Below, one piece after another: positions 49,077-62,269 of a stretch of DNA of 64,000 nt; positions within the stretch are counted from its first letter, which is position 1; every line of letters begins with the position of its first letter. The position numbers were made by a program, and so were the translations under genes. Origin of the DNA: Hydnum rufescens UP504 (taxonomy: Eukaryota; Basidiomycota; Agaricomycetes; Cantharellales; Hydnaceae); assembly GCA_014904985.1 (NCBI GenBank), contig MU128918.1, forward strand, positions 1-64,000, read 5' to 3'. The notes below the pieces were generated by a model that was given only the letters and a program-made list of their open reading frames with translations, did not search any database and had not been told where the DNA came from.

Positions 49077-51271
49077 TCCGACGTGCCAACGAAAATTTAT
49101 GCGCAAGCTGCTGCCTCGCTTTTTTAGTAAGATACCTACGATATATATTCTACTTTGAGATGTGCATCTGGAAATCTGTATATTAGCTGACTTGAATGAT
49201 TGTACCATGCCCCCTGGAGACGAGTTTTTCTCTACCAATCCCATCTTCGCAAGTGCATCGGCATGCTGGCCCTGCCCCATGCAAGGTCCCAATTCGTTCT
49301 AAGACTCCCGAACTGTGGTGGTCTTTATATTATCCTTGCGCAATCGTTGATATAAGGGTTCCAATCATAGGGTCAAGAGCATGGCATGGGGATTGGTATT
49401 GCGGCGGCCCACATCGCACATCGAAGCTAAGTCTTCGAAGTGTCACTTGATTCTTATTACGGTGTGTGTCGTATGTAACTTCGCTGCTTAGGTATCATAG
49501 AAGCCAACCGGTAACCATTTTCCAAAGCAACATGCACCTTCGTTCTTGGCACCGCGTTACTGTAACACCAAGCTGCTTGGTGCGCCTCACCTCGATAAAT
49601 TCTGTGTCTTTTTTAATAAAATTGCAGAGCCTGACGATCCCATTCCATTCTTCTTTGCGCTTACTCTACACACATCAGCTAGGAGTGTTGAGAAGAGAAA
49701 CGCTGGCTCGTGGCCTTGGCATTCGTGCCGAAGATCATGGTCGAGCGATTGCTAATCAGGGGTGACTCGTTTCCCCACGTAAAAACTTTAATGCGTGCCT
49801 TGCGCACTCTACCTTTGTAGATTCGCTGGATCAGCTCAGGACTACAGATGTGCTCGCTTAATCCAGGGTGCTGGCGCGAGGTTCGAAGACTATGGCGTCT
49901 CACTTAACGCCAACGATCGCTTCCGAGGCAAATTTTAACGCTGTATTCTCACCGTACGCGTCTCGTCAAGTATTCCCTTGGAAATCATTATTGTTTGGCG
50001 CCGCTCGTAAAATATCGTGGGTTGGGACGACTTGCGTACTCGCGTCATTGCTACAGTGAAAATTGCAGATCACTAAACATATATACATGTTATAGTCCGG
50101 CTAGCATGTTGAAAACTCTTACATGTCTTGGGCGGAAACAGGCTTTCTTAGCTACTCAATTCCTCGGAGTAGCCCTGGGCGAAGCACCCTTGATGACATC
50201 CCCCATTGTCGGCGGCGCTCGCTGAGTCGGTCATGAGTCATGACGCTAACATAGTCTCCAGTCCTGAGCATTTTTGGCGGGTGTCGGTGCCGAACACCGA
50301 TCCCAGGAAGGTGACGATTATCGATGAAGAGAAATTAATTGGAAATAGAGCGCCCCGGGGCGGATTAGCAAGATATCACTCCAGATAACTGCATCGCAAT
50401 GATAATCCGAGATTCTTGATATTCTGATGAAGCGAATACTGACCAACCATCGGACTAATGGTACTTCCGGGTCCATTGACCGCCCTAAGGGCCCCGTCCA
50501 TCTATCAGCCTGAGGGGAGTCTGAGGGGGTGCACCCTCAAGCTCTGGGATGTGCACTCGCAAATGCTTCGCCTTTCCCCCTACTCACGTCCCTTCGCTGT
50601 ATTTATTTCGAAAGGATAGTGGGTACATGGGTCTTAATCTTTCGCCTCTCTCGCTATGTTCTTCACATCTCCTAGGGTCACCCCTCGCGGATCATGATCT
50701 CTTCCCTCTCGGTCTATACTAGTAGATCAATTACTCACTGTAATTCGAAGATCATTGGTTGAGCACTCTGTAAATCCAGACACGCATATTTTTGCAACCT
50801 GCAGAGACGAGCACTGCTCACCTCCTTATTAATGGCCACGGCGCTTAAGTTCATTCTCTGACGTACAATTTCATCAGTTACCAGGGGGCTCAAACCGAAT
50901 TATGTCATTGTACCGTCAATTCATCGATAAGGAAATACATTTTTGGGAATCTCAGATCCGAGTGCCAATGGTACCCATTTCCGGGGTCAGAAAAAGGACT
51001 GTGACGCGTGAGTTGGTCGCCCTAGTGATTGCATAACGGTGCGAGCTAGATTGGCGTCAAAACTCCAAAACTCCAAGGACGAAGGCCATCAGAATTGGAA
51101 ATAGGGCGGATGCAAACACGGACACGGCCGGAGCCAGACACCCGACGTGCACCCTCGAAGCCGCCACTTCCTCAACCAGAAAACTTCACACTCGTACGCT
51201 AGATCTTCTCAGCTCTGCCGTCGCACTCTGTTCACCCGAAACGCCAGGTTTCTTGCTCTGCATTTACATCG
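49077..51271. other. Long gap, CDF transporter to TPT transporter
   Basis: Weakly protein-like plus-strand frames occur at 49546-49755 (LLGAPHLDKFCVFFNKIAE) and 50206-50388 (EHFWRVSVPNTDPRKVTI). They are short, not connected by good splice sites and not assignable. They may be decayed coding DNA. 50400-51270 shows nothing until a CT-rich promoter-like stretch before the next ATG. Confidence 0.4.
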
Positions 51272-52625
51272 ATGGCTGACAAGGAGGCTGGCAATCAATA
51301 TCCTGTCAAGACAGAGGACCTGAAGACCGAGACTGATATGTTACCCGCCCCTGCCGTGACCCGAGCTCCCAATCCAAGACCCAAATTATCTTCAGCGACT
51401 ATCATCCCGATATGGATCGTGCTCAGCATGTCTGTTATCCTGTACAACAACTACGTCTATAACACACTCCTCTTCGAGTTTCCGGTTTTCATGGTTACGT
51501 GGCATCTCATCTTTGCTGTATGTATTTCAGTTCAAGGATCGTCAATCGTCTTATCCCTTCGATCTAGGCGATTGGGACTCGTATATTGGAAAGGACGACG
51601 AATCTTCTCGATGGTGCTAAAGAGATACGCATGACCAGAGATTTGTTTTTGCGGTCTATCCTCCCCATCGGCATGCTCTTCAGCGGTAGCCTGATCCTTA
51701 GTAATCAGGCATACCTCCATCTCTCCGTTGCATTCATCCAAATGCTCAAGGTCTGGACTCTGTCTCGATAATCAACCTGTCTCTGAAACCGACCGGTCTA
51801 GGCTTTTACCCCCGTGGCGATCCTTTTAATATCTTTCGCTTTCCGGATACAAGAGCCAAACCGACGCTTATTCTTCATCGTCTTTCTTATCTCCTGTGGC
51901 GTCTGTTTGGCATCATACGGCGAGATCGCATTCGATATGACTGGATTCCTTATTCAAGCTGGCGCTATTGCGGTTAGTGAGAAGTATAGCGTCCATCCCA
52001 TGTAGTCCTGACATTATGGCGATAGTTCGAAGCATCCCGCTTGGTAATGATCCAGGTGTTGCTTCAGGGCTTGAAGATGGATCCCCTGGTTTCTCTTTAC
52101 TATTATGCCCCCGTACGTCCCTTCTCGTGTTTCACTCTGTTAGGTACATCAATCCTCATTTCTCAATAAAAACATCTAGGTATGCGCTGCTATCAATCTA
52201 CTGATCCTTCCTTTCGCAGAGGGGATGGCACCATTCCGAGCCCTAGCTACGATTAGCCCATGGATCTTATTATCCAATGCCTCCGTAGCATTCCTCTTGA
52301 ATATCGCGGCTGTATTCCTTGTTGGGGTGGGCAGTGGTTTAGTCCTAACCCTTGCGGGCGTCTTCAAGGTACCACCGTTCCCTTTCCCTCCCTGCCGGTT
52401 GATCCGCGTAGCCTGTAGCTGATATGACGTTATGACTTGCAGGATATCCTTTTAATTAGTGGGTCGGTCCTTCTATTCTCCAAACCCATTGCCCCTCTTC
52501 AGGTCTTTGGTATGGTCTTTCCCCTTGACATTCAGCTCTGTACTACGCTGATGTGGCCCTGTTCAACAGGATATTCAATCGCGTTGGCTGGACTAATCAC
52601 ATTTAAGACAAGTGGTGGCAAATAG
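51272..52625 (+). CDS. Triose-phosphate/nucleotide-sugar transporter family (TPT, DMT superfamily)
   Basis: Starts [18 protein letters not shown], a soluble tail, then about ten transmembrane segments. Blocks are [73 protein letters not shown] (very typical of TPT), [77 protein letters not shown], and [14 protein letters not shown], ending SGGK. Six or seven introns, all in frame. These proteins exchange phosphorylated sugars or nucleotide sugars across Golgi/ER membranes; the substrate cannot be told from sequence. No damage seen. Confidence 0.9.
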
Positions 52626-53059
52626 ATGAATGAATGACTTTACACCCCCTGATCCCCATGCCGTGGACTCTTCTGCTATATTCCTCGCCTCCATTTAGAC
52701 GCTCTTTCCCATTGTTTCTGGTACAGCTTTCTGGCACACTTTGTGTCGTACAATAGCACTGGCGTGGTTATTATGTACATAGCATTGCTCGCAATGGTCG
52801 GTAGCTTGTAGGTGTACAAGAAAACGCACCTCGAAGGAAGGAGGGAATCAGGGACAATCGGGTACTGTTCCACGAGAAGCGGATCAATTCGAATCCTACT
52901 TGGTGTCAATATACGAGAATTCATTTGGTTGTCATATAGGGGTTTCCAGTCTGAGCGGAGAAAGCCGACGTTTCTCTTTCCGTACAAAGGCAGGAGAGTC
53001 TGGTGTATATAATGCTGGAGAACACCTCTGGCCAACCATCAAGGGGATCCCCCTCCGCT
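52626..53059. other. Intergenic region, TPT to F-box gene
   Basis: Nothing recognised. A TATATAA stretch at 53005-53011 lies about 50 bp before the F-box ATG. Confidence 0.4.
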
Positions 53060-55013
53060 ATGCATTCTCCCCCACCAGCAAAAGTCTTGGGCCGGCTCCC
53101 TTTAGAACTTGTGATTAATGTACTTCGTCAATTAGACGCGCCTCAACTCGTCAGATGTTGTGCTGTGCGTGATGCTCCAGTTGGCTCGCTCTCCATTTCT
53201 CACTTCTAGAGATGCCTTTATGTTCAGGTCAGCAAAGATATCAAAAAAATCATAGATACCTCCTTGGCCCTCCAATACACCATCAAGCTCGCCCTGGCTG
53301 GCTATGAAGATGGTCGACGGGTTGGCACCGGCCGATTGTCAACGACTGCCGTACGCATCGAGCGTCTTCAGGAACATATTGACGCGTGGAACCACCTTAA
53401 CTGGACCCCCGAATCTCGTGTAATCGTTCCCTTTGCAAGTGCTCTACAACTCGCCGGTGGCGTGTTCGCTACGTTCTCCGGAGAAACCATAACGTTTGTG
53501 GAACTCCCATCAGCGCATTCGTGGCACTCCTACACACAAGTGGTCGTACGAGGTGGGCTTCGAGCCCAAGGATATTGGAATTGATCCATCACAAGACCTT
53601 TTGATCTTGGTAGAGATGTCAGTGGCCGAATCCTTTCGTTTTTTTTACCCTGTCGTAGCTCTTCTAATATGAACGGTCTCATAGAGAATCAAGGGTGGCG
53701 AACGTGGATGGCGTGCAGGCCATGTTGTTCACTCCCACATTGCACGTCCGGAATCTCTCAGATAATATGCCCCATGCCGGTGCAGTCGAACCCGTTATTC
53801 ATAGCTTAGATGACTACTCCCACGATGTGGAGGTGTCGTCAATCCAGATCATGGGCTCTCTCCTTGGAATTGTGTATTATGACCCCGTATGTGCTTATTC
53901 CCACCTAGAAATTTGGGAATGGGTAACGGGACGTCTAGTAACAGTAAGTAGTTTTGTCCCAATCTCTTCAACACACATAGTTGATTCCCTTCATTGGATA
54001 ACAGGAACTACGGAGCCTTTCAAAGGATCTATATAGCCATGGTGCCTGCTTTTCATCCTTCTCCTTCCTCAATCCCTTCTTTTTCATGGTTCCCCGAGAC
54101 GCGGGAGTTATCGACATCTACGAGTTCTCAGTGAATGGAGTTGATGTTCCGCCGTCCCACGTCGCATCTTTCCACCTCCCTCCAATTCGTTTCGGGGCCA
54201 GTGGCTCACTTGTGGTTATTGCTGAGCCACTCCCGTACGATGAGATCCAACCCTCTGATGACCCCGGAAAGCTATTCGACGTCACTGGAGACGATCGCAT
54301 GGTGAGGATCCACTGGAGCACCTGGCGCGATGTTCATGTACGGCAAAACGACCCGTCAAACTTGAACGACTTATTCGCTCCCTACTCTGCATCTATGGAG
54401 CGGTGTTTTGATATCTTCGTTCCTCTGCGTATTTTCCGAGAATACCACAAGTTCATCCCGTCCACCTGCACTTCCACCACGGATCAGCCATTCGACATCC
54501 CGTGGCAAGAGTGGGGACCCAAAAATACGCGCTTCACAAACTCCCCTACGTATACTCGAAACTGCTTCCCCCGCCACGTCCATGGCAACCGTTCCGTGGC
54601 CGTCGTCCATTCTGGCGGAACCCCGCACCTGGTCGTGAGAGACTATTCACGGGGGCGACCCGAATGGATGCGGAGGTTTCCCAAGGAAATAGCAGCGGAT
54701 TCCCGCGTGCAGCTGGGGATCGATGCGCGGCCCCTCGAAACGGAGGGGGGCATCCATCTCGAATCCAACGTGTGGAGCTCTCTTCCATACTCCTGTTCCT
54801 CCAGGCCTTTGGGTGTTACTCTCGATGGGCCGTTCACGTATAGTGTCCTGTGCGATGATGAACGGGTTCTTTTTATCAAGGTTTGTACATTTGTCTGTCT
54901 GTCTGTTTGCTGGCAACCGACTTTTTGGCTGATTTTTGTGCGACCCGATCCCCTTGCGTCTTTAGGAAATTGAGGATCGACCAGATGTCGAACTCATTAT
55001 CTTAACCATGTAG
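53060..55013 (+). CDS. F-box protein, Agaricomycete type
   Basis: Starts MHSPPPAKVLGRLPLELVIN (ATG 53060). The F-box runs over LPLELVINVLRQLDAPQLVR and CCAVSKDIKKIID after the first intron. The characteristic IDTSLALQYTIKLALAGYEDG segment and IERLQEHIDAWNHLNW follow, typical of the large Agaricomycete F-box family. The C-terminal half has long frames with no repeat motif (DVEVSSIQIMGSLLGIVYYD; VPRDAGVIDIYEF; PFDIPWQEWGPKNTR). The last exon (from 54966) reads EIEDRPDVELIILTM. F-box proteins link SCF ubiquitin ligases to substrates; the target is unknown. A single-base frame change occurs around 53520-53537, between ELPSAHSW and KWSYEVGFEPKDIGIDPSQD. Confidence 0.82.
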
Positions 55014-55735
55014 TCTCTTGCAGACGATTCATTCCGATCTACAGCCAGCCAAGAAACGCCACTTACTCTCCTTTTTTTTTTTTTGTTGTTTGGGACTCTT
55101 CCTTTCTGTTTTTTTGTTTTTTGTTTTGAGGGTTTTAATTGTAGCATGCTTTGATTAGTATTATAGGTATCAGTATTCGGTAATTACTGCTTTAATTTAC
55201 AAATAGTTGTTGTTCCATGTTCATCATACCATGCATATATATACCTGGGGGCCTATTGGCAAAGTTTTATACTAGGATTATTATTGTTCCAGGAGCGAAT
55301 CGTGTACCATTCGCTAAATGTCCTGCCTGAGGAAACACCCCTCTCCCGCCGTAATGTCAATAATATTAGGGGATCTCACAATAGCGAAAAATGGTACTTG
55401 TACAGACTGCCAAAAAAAAAACACCTCGCAAAACGAAGTCACTGAACCACCAGGGCGATGCTTGTAGGATTTCATTCGACCTCTCTGCATGTATCATGAA
55501 ACCCTCGCTCTCTATATGTTTATTAAGCTAAAGATGATGACAAGAAAAAAAAAGAAAAAAGAGAAAGATAGGCTACAATACTATACATCGATATCCAAGC
55601 TATTGACCAAAAGTGTGTGCACCGCAGATTGCTCAAAATGAACTATTACATTAACGACAATCCAACCAAAAAAAAGGGGGGGGAGGCATGAGGGGACACG
55701 GACTTGGAAAACTTTTTTTCCCTAATCCTTCCTGT
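55014..55735. other. Convergent 3' intergenic region
   Basis: AT-rich, with poly-T at about 55071-55083 and poly-A/G purine tracts at 55540-55570 and 55668-55682. No gene seen. Confidence 0.5.
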
Positions 55736-57806
55736 TTAAAGCCGCGAGAAATATAAGCCGACGACCACATAGAGTAACGCCAGGGGTGGCGTGAGAATAC
55801 AGTAGGCCCAGAATATTGTCCGACTAATGAGTCTTTCAAATGCGTCGCCTGAAGCTGCTTGGGTTATCTGCGGGGGATAATTGCATGAGCACGATGTCTA
55901 AACCAATGTATAATAGTAGGGTTACGACGTACTTGAGCTAGCGTCAATGCGGGCGGAGCTGATATTAAAAGAACATTGGAGACAACAAATACAGGGCTGT
56001 ACAATTTAGCAATAAGCGGCAATGTATAGATGCAGAGTTATAAAAATAAAATAAAAATGACCACTCACTCGTCGAAGATGCGATGGACATCGAACTTTGT
56101 GAGCGCCCCGACACAAGGCAAGACGATCATGGGCGTCACAACCATCCTCGCCACACACGCAACGAACACTGTCCGCGTCTCGCCAGGCGATGGTCGAGTC
56201 TCCGGCTTTCCCTCGTCCAGCCTCCATCCGCTGCAGCCTCCGCCTGAACCCGCGCATTTTGAAGGCGCTCCTTACACTCTCCGTAAGGGTGGTCATACTC
56301 GCAGAGCTATGGTGATAACTGGGATGATCCTCGCCACACACGGTGCCATTGGATATAAGGGCCGTCCGTTCATCCGGTTCGTCGCCAGTCGCGTCCTCGT
56401 TCCGCAGCTCTTCATGTTGGACCGTAACCTTTGCAGGAGTTGGTGTATCTTGATTAAAGTATGCACCAAGGACGACGAGTGTGATAGGAATCGAACATCC
56501 ACCCGCACTCTCCAAGAATCCCTTCACTGGCGAGACGTGGGCGAGCATGACGTGCTGCAGAGTTGGAATAAGGGCTACAACAATTGACGAGAGGGCGGCC
56601 CATAATGGAACAGTCATAAAATTATTAATCTTTTTCAAGGTGACTTTGATGCTGTGGATAACCCGCCTAACATTTCGCTGGCGAGCACTGGGGGTGGGAG
56701 CAGTTGGAACCGAGGGGCGATGGCTGCCCCATTCATCGTCTTCACCCTCCTCGGGCTCAGACTCATCGGTTAGTCTCGTTCCTGGAAGAACGGATGAAGC
56801 GGGTGAGGGTGACAGACTCCGAACAGGCGTATTTGGAAAGGAATGAAAGAATCGAGTGGAATGTGGCAAATGGGGCAGCAACAATGGGGGATGTCTGGCG
56901 CCAGGGGATAAGGGTGCTCGAGCGTGCCGCGATGCTGCATTACTGAGCCCAGCCGGCAACTGATCCACGATCGGGGCGATTGAGAGGGTTTGGTGCAGTG
57001 GTGACGATGGAACGTTCTCGATATCGAAGTCAACGGGTCCTGAAGGCGGTGAAACGTCTTGTGACACGGAGGCAACAAAATTGGAATTGACAGCTTCTTC
57101 ATCCGCTTGCGTCAATAAATGGACCCCATAAGACCACCGCAACTGCCAAAGGACATCTCAGGTTATTCTATCCTTGCGAGAAATATGATGAGATACCGAC
57201 CACCATGCCCATTGTTGAATAAAGCACAAGATAGCCCAAAGCCCTTCCGAGCATGGCATCGCCCGTGTCATCAGCATCCCATTTCAGCCCAGGCACAGTG
57301 ACCACGAGACTCTGCATGAGGGCAACGGGGAGAGAATTGCTGTTATTGAACATTGCTGCGGCCATGCAGAAATTTCGCTGGGATTTCCTGAGTCGGAAGA
57401 GTGTGCCAAGAGTCCAGGCCACGACTGCGGACACGGAAGTGACGCCGACAAAGAAGAGGGGTATGATCCAGAGTTCCTTGAGCTTCTCGGGGGATAGGGA
57501 GAAGGCAACCTTGGAGAAGAGCAGACAAGGTGTAAAGAGCGACACGTTTAATCTATTCAGTTGTTTTTGCGTGTTTTTATCGAGAACGCCTTTACGGGAC
57601 ATGATCCTAAAGAAAGATCTTAGGGACGCGCTTCGAAATCTTTCGAGGATCACCTGTCCATACCATCCCATAAGACACATGATGAAGACCTCGAAAATCG
57701 CCTGGAATTTGAAGATCGATGATAAACGCGTCTTAGGTTAGGCGCAGAAGCGACTTACCTCAAGGACGGTCTTCAGAAGGGGAAGGAACGTAGGAATAAT
57801 CGCCAT
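55736..57806 (-). CDS. Auxin-efflux-carrier-like (AEC/PIN-like) membrane transporter
   Basis: Exon 1 57806-57759 (MAIIPTFLPLLKTVLE), then FEVFIMCLMGWYG. The AEC signature KNTQKQLNRLNVSLFTPCLLFSKVAF and NSNSLPVALMQSLV (conserved N-S-LP in a TM helix) follow. A large hydrophilic central loop of about 200 residues is rich in Ser/Pro/acidic residues. The C-terminal bundle has VTLKKINNFMTVPLWAALSS, SIPITLVVLGAYF, TVFVACVARMVVTPMIVLP and VFVVSNVLLISAPPALTLAQ. It ends VVGLYFSRL with TAA at 55738-55736. The frame changes once in the low-complexity loop near 56170-56290 without a clean intron. Fungal members sit in ER or plasma membrane; the substrate is not established. Confidence 0.85.
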
Positions 57807-58879
57807 AACGGACTGCAGTGTCAGTCGTTCTTGTGTGAAAAAGGTTGTACTGTGGCTGGGACCCCAAATGTGAAGTCAAAAGGACGAACGAACGTTCACA
57901 TATATAATAAATTGCCATCGCAAGTTGCCGAGCGCCTCAAGCCTCTTGAGGTTACGCCAAGCCTAAACTAAATTTGTGGCGCCGCCTAGCCGTTGTCGTT
58001 GTCAGCACCACTGTCCCCTCTCCGTTGAGAGATTTATAACCCACAGCGCCCGACGTGGGTCCCGCCTCGGTGGCGTCCGCCTCGTGGCTGTTTGGTGTAT
58101 AAAACCCGTCCTCTAGCTGAAGTCCTCTGATCAAAAAGACTTGGCCCGGGCTCCGACTTTCCTACTACGGGCCATGTCCCTGGCTCGAGGCGGCTTGGGC
58201 CTGAGGCGAGTCCAAGTTGACCCAAGCCGAATTACCGGACACGAGTTCCTTGAATCGTCAGGCGGCCACCCAAAAAATGGCAAGGCCTGGGCCAGAATGG
58301 GAGCCATTGCATATTACATCGGCCTCTGCCCAATCCGTTCCTTCTCTGATCAGTGGCGGCCTCCTCACGCGACTCCGCCAATTCCTCACAGGCACGCTAG
58401 GTCGGATCATAATCACGCAATGGGATGCATACCCTCGCCAAGTCCACTGGAAAGTACCTACTTGCACGACTCCACTGCTCTTGGGATGAACATCTTGGCT
58501 TGGTCTTGCGGTATTCGCTCCGGGGTGAGTCTCTCGTAGCGCTCTTCCCGAGAGGATTGAAAGGTGGCCAGAGGCTCGTGAATTCCCACACTAGTTATTC
58601 GTCACGGAATTTGAATTTTAAATGGATCATTACAAACGAAGAAACGAGCAGCTAGTCGACTTTGATAGCAGATGAGAAGAGCCATACGGCTACATAGCAG
58701 GGGAACGATACAGCTTTAGCGGAATGATGGGAATGGAGAAGAATCTGATGATGAGGGCTTCAGGCTATTACCGACGATTGGGGAGTGTATTATGTATCTG
58801 TAGTGGAAAAGATGTTCCATGATTACTTGAATGTTAAGGAAGAGCAGAGACTGACGCACACTAGGAGGCATGGACCGAG
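57807..58879. other. Intergenic region upstream of the AEC gene
   Basis: No gene recognised. Short frames on both strands at 58034-58655 overlap each other and show no family resemblance. Confidence 0.4.
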
Positions 58880-59129
58880 TCATCGACGATATTGCTGATC
58901 GTTGGCCTTTGCAGGGTAATTGACAATATAACCTCTCCCCGCTTGGGGATCTGTTACTTGGTACACGGCATGTCCAGTGGTCCTGCGAGAAACATTACCA
59001 GGTAAACGAACGACTTGGAAGTGGCACCATTAGTAGTAAACAGACGTACCAAGGAGCCGCCCCGTAGTTTGGAATTGGCTTGGCTCTGTGGTGTATATGA
59101 TGCATTTTGGCCGGCGCAGAGTGGGGCAT
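58880..59129 (-). CDS. Candidate small spliced gene, 60 residues, unknown
   Basis: Two exons: 59129-59050 and 58982-58880, separated by a 67-bp intron with GTACGT donor and CTCGCAG acceptor. The joined frame (183 nt with stop) starts MPHSAPAKMHHIHHRAK and ends YPAKANDQQYRR. The centre reads TTGHAVYQVTDPQAGRG. The splice sites, exact phase match and natural composition support a real gene. No signal peptide or known domain. An alternative start lies upstream in another frame (59235). Not recognised. Confidence 0.4.
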
Positions 59130-62100
59130 AGTGAGCAACTTCAGGACGACCGTGGGCTCGGAAGGGATTTATAGACGTCAGAGTAAACGTCATCGCGTCT
59201 GTTAACGTGCCGCATTTAAGGATGACGGATGACATATAGGCCGTTCGATTCCAATCCTGCTCACAAGTATGATCCGATGGAACTGAGGAGGGAATGTGTC
59301 TAGAGGCTCGAAAGTAGAAGACACAGCTTGGAAGAGTGCGATGAGATATGAGTAGGACACGGCTTAGGTCTCTTATACATATGGATCGCGCCGCTCATTC
59401 ACCGGTGTATGGTAGGAATTGGTATGGAATGGCTTTTGTAGGATTTGAAGGGAATGCGGCGTTAGAGAGTAGTTGGAAGCGATACGATGTGAAATCATGG
59501 GTGAGTACCCAGGAGCTTAGTATTGACAGGGAATGAGACCAAACTCAAAGCGGTGATTCTGTATCCCCCTCACAACAGCCGAAGACTCGAAAGTAAAGCC
59601 TATCATTGTTGTGGCTTATACAACGACTCAACCGAGGGTGTGATAGTGCGAAGACATCGGCTGATAAACAGAAAGAATGGCGGATGTAAGGGGTCGAACG
59701 AAATAATGTGAGATTCACTCTCAAGCAAGACGAATCGTGGAGAGATCGTGGAGAACTTCACCAGGCCTATTGAGCCTTTGGGGCGCGCGTATTTCCGTGG
59801 TGTGGGAGTCTTACCCGATCTGGGCACGTGTTGGTCAGTGCTTCCTCAAAAGCGGCGATTCTCGTGCCCATTTCCCGTGTGTCACTCCATGCTCCGATGG
59901 AATATGATCCTGTTCTCATACTTCGCGGACTTATGGTGGCCTATTTTGTCCTCAGGGTCTTCTCCCGTTCACCCCCTGCGAAGTGACTTCTACGGTCTAG
60001 GTAGAGAGCACCCGGTGCTTCGTAATCTTGAAAAAGGAAACATGATCGTACCATACAGGTGGTCGCGGTTGTGTTTCGTAGCATCTCCATGTTTTTTTAT
60101 TGTGCTGACTGTTAATTTGACCCTATGAGTCTATGAACACAATTCAGAATCACGCTATTGAAGGCTCATCCCTGCTGTATCATTTCGACCAACCATTTGG
60201 GGCGGCAGTTTTGGGGTAATGGCAGCGGAAAAACTATCTTAGCCCAAATCCTGGACCTTTAGCGGGTGATCCATCATACGCTCGTGCTCCTTGCAATGTG
60301 TCTGATGTTTCCGCTTCTCGCTTCTCCGGTGCAGTCGGGACATCGATATGGCATTGACTGGTAGCATTTCTACCTGACTGTGTGACAGCCAGCACTACAC
60401 CTTGTAGCATAAAGGTATTGGCAGCGTATCTGCGGATGGTCCAAAATTTGGTGGCGGTGTAGGGGGCGAGGACGGATCCCGCAGTTCAGCATGATGCCAA
60501 TACAATAAGGGTGAATGCAGAACGACGTGCAGCAAACTCTGAAGTCCTGACCATGGCTCCGTGCCCTGTCCAGATTGGACGGGATATCCTTGATACATGC
60601 CAGTCTGTATCGTCAAATTCGTTCTGTTTTGCGGTGGAGATGCTCTATGCCCGAGTGGATCCAGAAAAGGTGATGTGGCCGGTGATCGCTCGTACAAAAG
60701 AAACTACTCTAAAGCTCGTTGGAGGGCAGGAGATCGACAAATTCCTTTATATGTGTGTGAACGAGATGAAATAAAGTTTATACACCGTGGGACCGAGGAC
60801 GATCTGTTCTGTAAACACGGTCTAGATCTCGAGCCAGCGGCCCTCAAGCCCTGTTCGGAATTCTCATATGACATCTTATGAGCTGAACGTGATGCTACTC
60901 CGTCAAGGTTGTCAGTTTTGTCTTATATATATTCCTTTGTATTTAGAGAGCGCCCCTCCTTAGGTTGACCAACTAAAGTATCACTCTCGGTCAGCAGTTG
61001 GGGCATTGAGGTCCGGTTACGTGTGCTTTGGTTTATAGAGCCAACACCAGCCTCGCATCGGTCCCACGGGTATGTGAGCGTTGAGAAGCGAGAAAAAACT
61101 ACCTTGGGCTCATCTATTTCCATCCCCAACAGGGAATCTTATCTCCGTCTCACTCCGTCCTCGTGGCCTCTTCTGACGTCGCTGAAATATCGCTCACTTT
61201 CAAAGAAGCTCGAGAACCGTTTCGCACAAGAAACGTGGTTACAGGCATCTCTACTTCCTGCTCTTGGTTAGTGTCATACGCCGAGAGAGATTTTGCCCAT
61301 GGTTCTCGAGGAAACAATCCAGATCTGGATCGTCAGCTAACGCATTCGATAGCGAGTCTCGTGTACACGCCGAGGACAGTGCGTTTGACATTTCAGGAGT
61401 ATTGACGCACCTTATAAGAATGGCGTCAATGTTGAGGCAGTGAACGTTGACAGGCCTATTTTGGAGTCGGTGAAGCAGGACCTGAAGGCCAGTTGGGGTT
61501 TATCTAAGGCAGTACTCTAAATCGTCAACAGCGACTTCGCGATGTATTGCATTGTGACGAATCCCATGTCCAGTGTGCGAGGTAGTTGCTTCCATCCACC
61601 CTATTAATCTGCCGGAACCCATGAGCATCGTGCAGAAATCATCGATGGGAGGTTTCCGGCGTATTATCGTGTGGCACAAGTAAAAGATGTGAGAAGCAAG
61701 TAAGCGGATCCCTGTAGGTTGTGCATTCAAGCGATATCAGCACTACACTACAGATTTTGAATGTAATCTCCTTGGCGATGAACCATACCTTCCCATTTCC
61801 TTCACCAAGCTCACCTGAGCATTCCCAGTTTCGCTCGTTGAGCGGATTGACAGCGTACCCAACGTACGGTATTCCTATCCCGGTACGCATCCGAGGAAGC
61901 GAATCTAGGCTTCACGTTCTCAAGCCCTTCGTCAAGATGGTCAATTTGCTCAAGTTCATTGGAGAGGTCGATGAACAAAGCGAAATTTGGGAGGAATGTC
62001 GATCCGCTGCTAAGAGGTGGGAAAAGCTTAGGCCTGCTCAGAACTCCTGTGAGAGTTTTCGAGATTGCCCATTGGGGGCTCCCCAAGAGGATTAAATGGA

Positions 62101-62269
62101 GTCGCAACTTGCCGCGATAATATGATCGGTTGAGTGGTAATTTCCCCCATTACAGCGCAATCTCGACCGATCACCCTCTTAAATTTGGCATAGCACTCAC
62201 AAAACCACAAATATCGGACTGATCGACAAGGGCGAAGCCTCATATTTTGCCTGTTGCCTATGGCACAAA
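59130..62269. other. Gene-poor region with decayed coding-like DNA
   Basis: Plus-strand pieces look protein-like but do not join: 59348-59536 (YGRNWYGMAFVGFEGN), 60690-60881 (VCERDEIKFIHRGTEDD), 61200-61405 (NVVTGISTSCSWLVSYAERD), 61440-61520 (DRPILESVKQDLKASWGL), and 61760-62095 (KPFVKMVNLLKFIGEVDEQS). I recognise none of them. They may be remains of one or more genes or of a mobile element. Confidence 0.35.

Noticed and set aside
49190..50390. Further gene after the CDF transporter
   Set aside because: Frames are short, lack good splice signals and resemble no family; kept only as a note on the gap.
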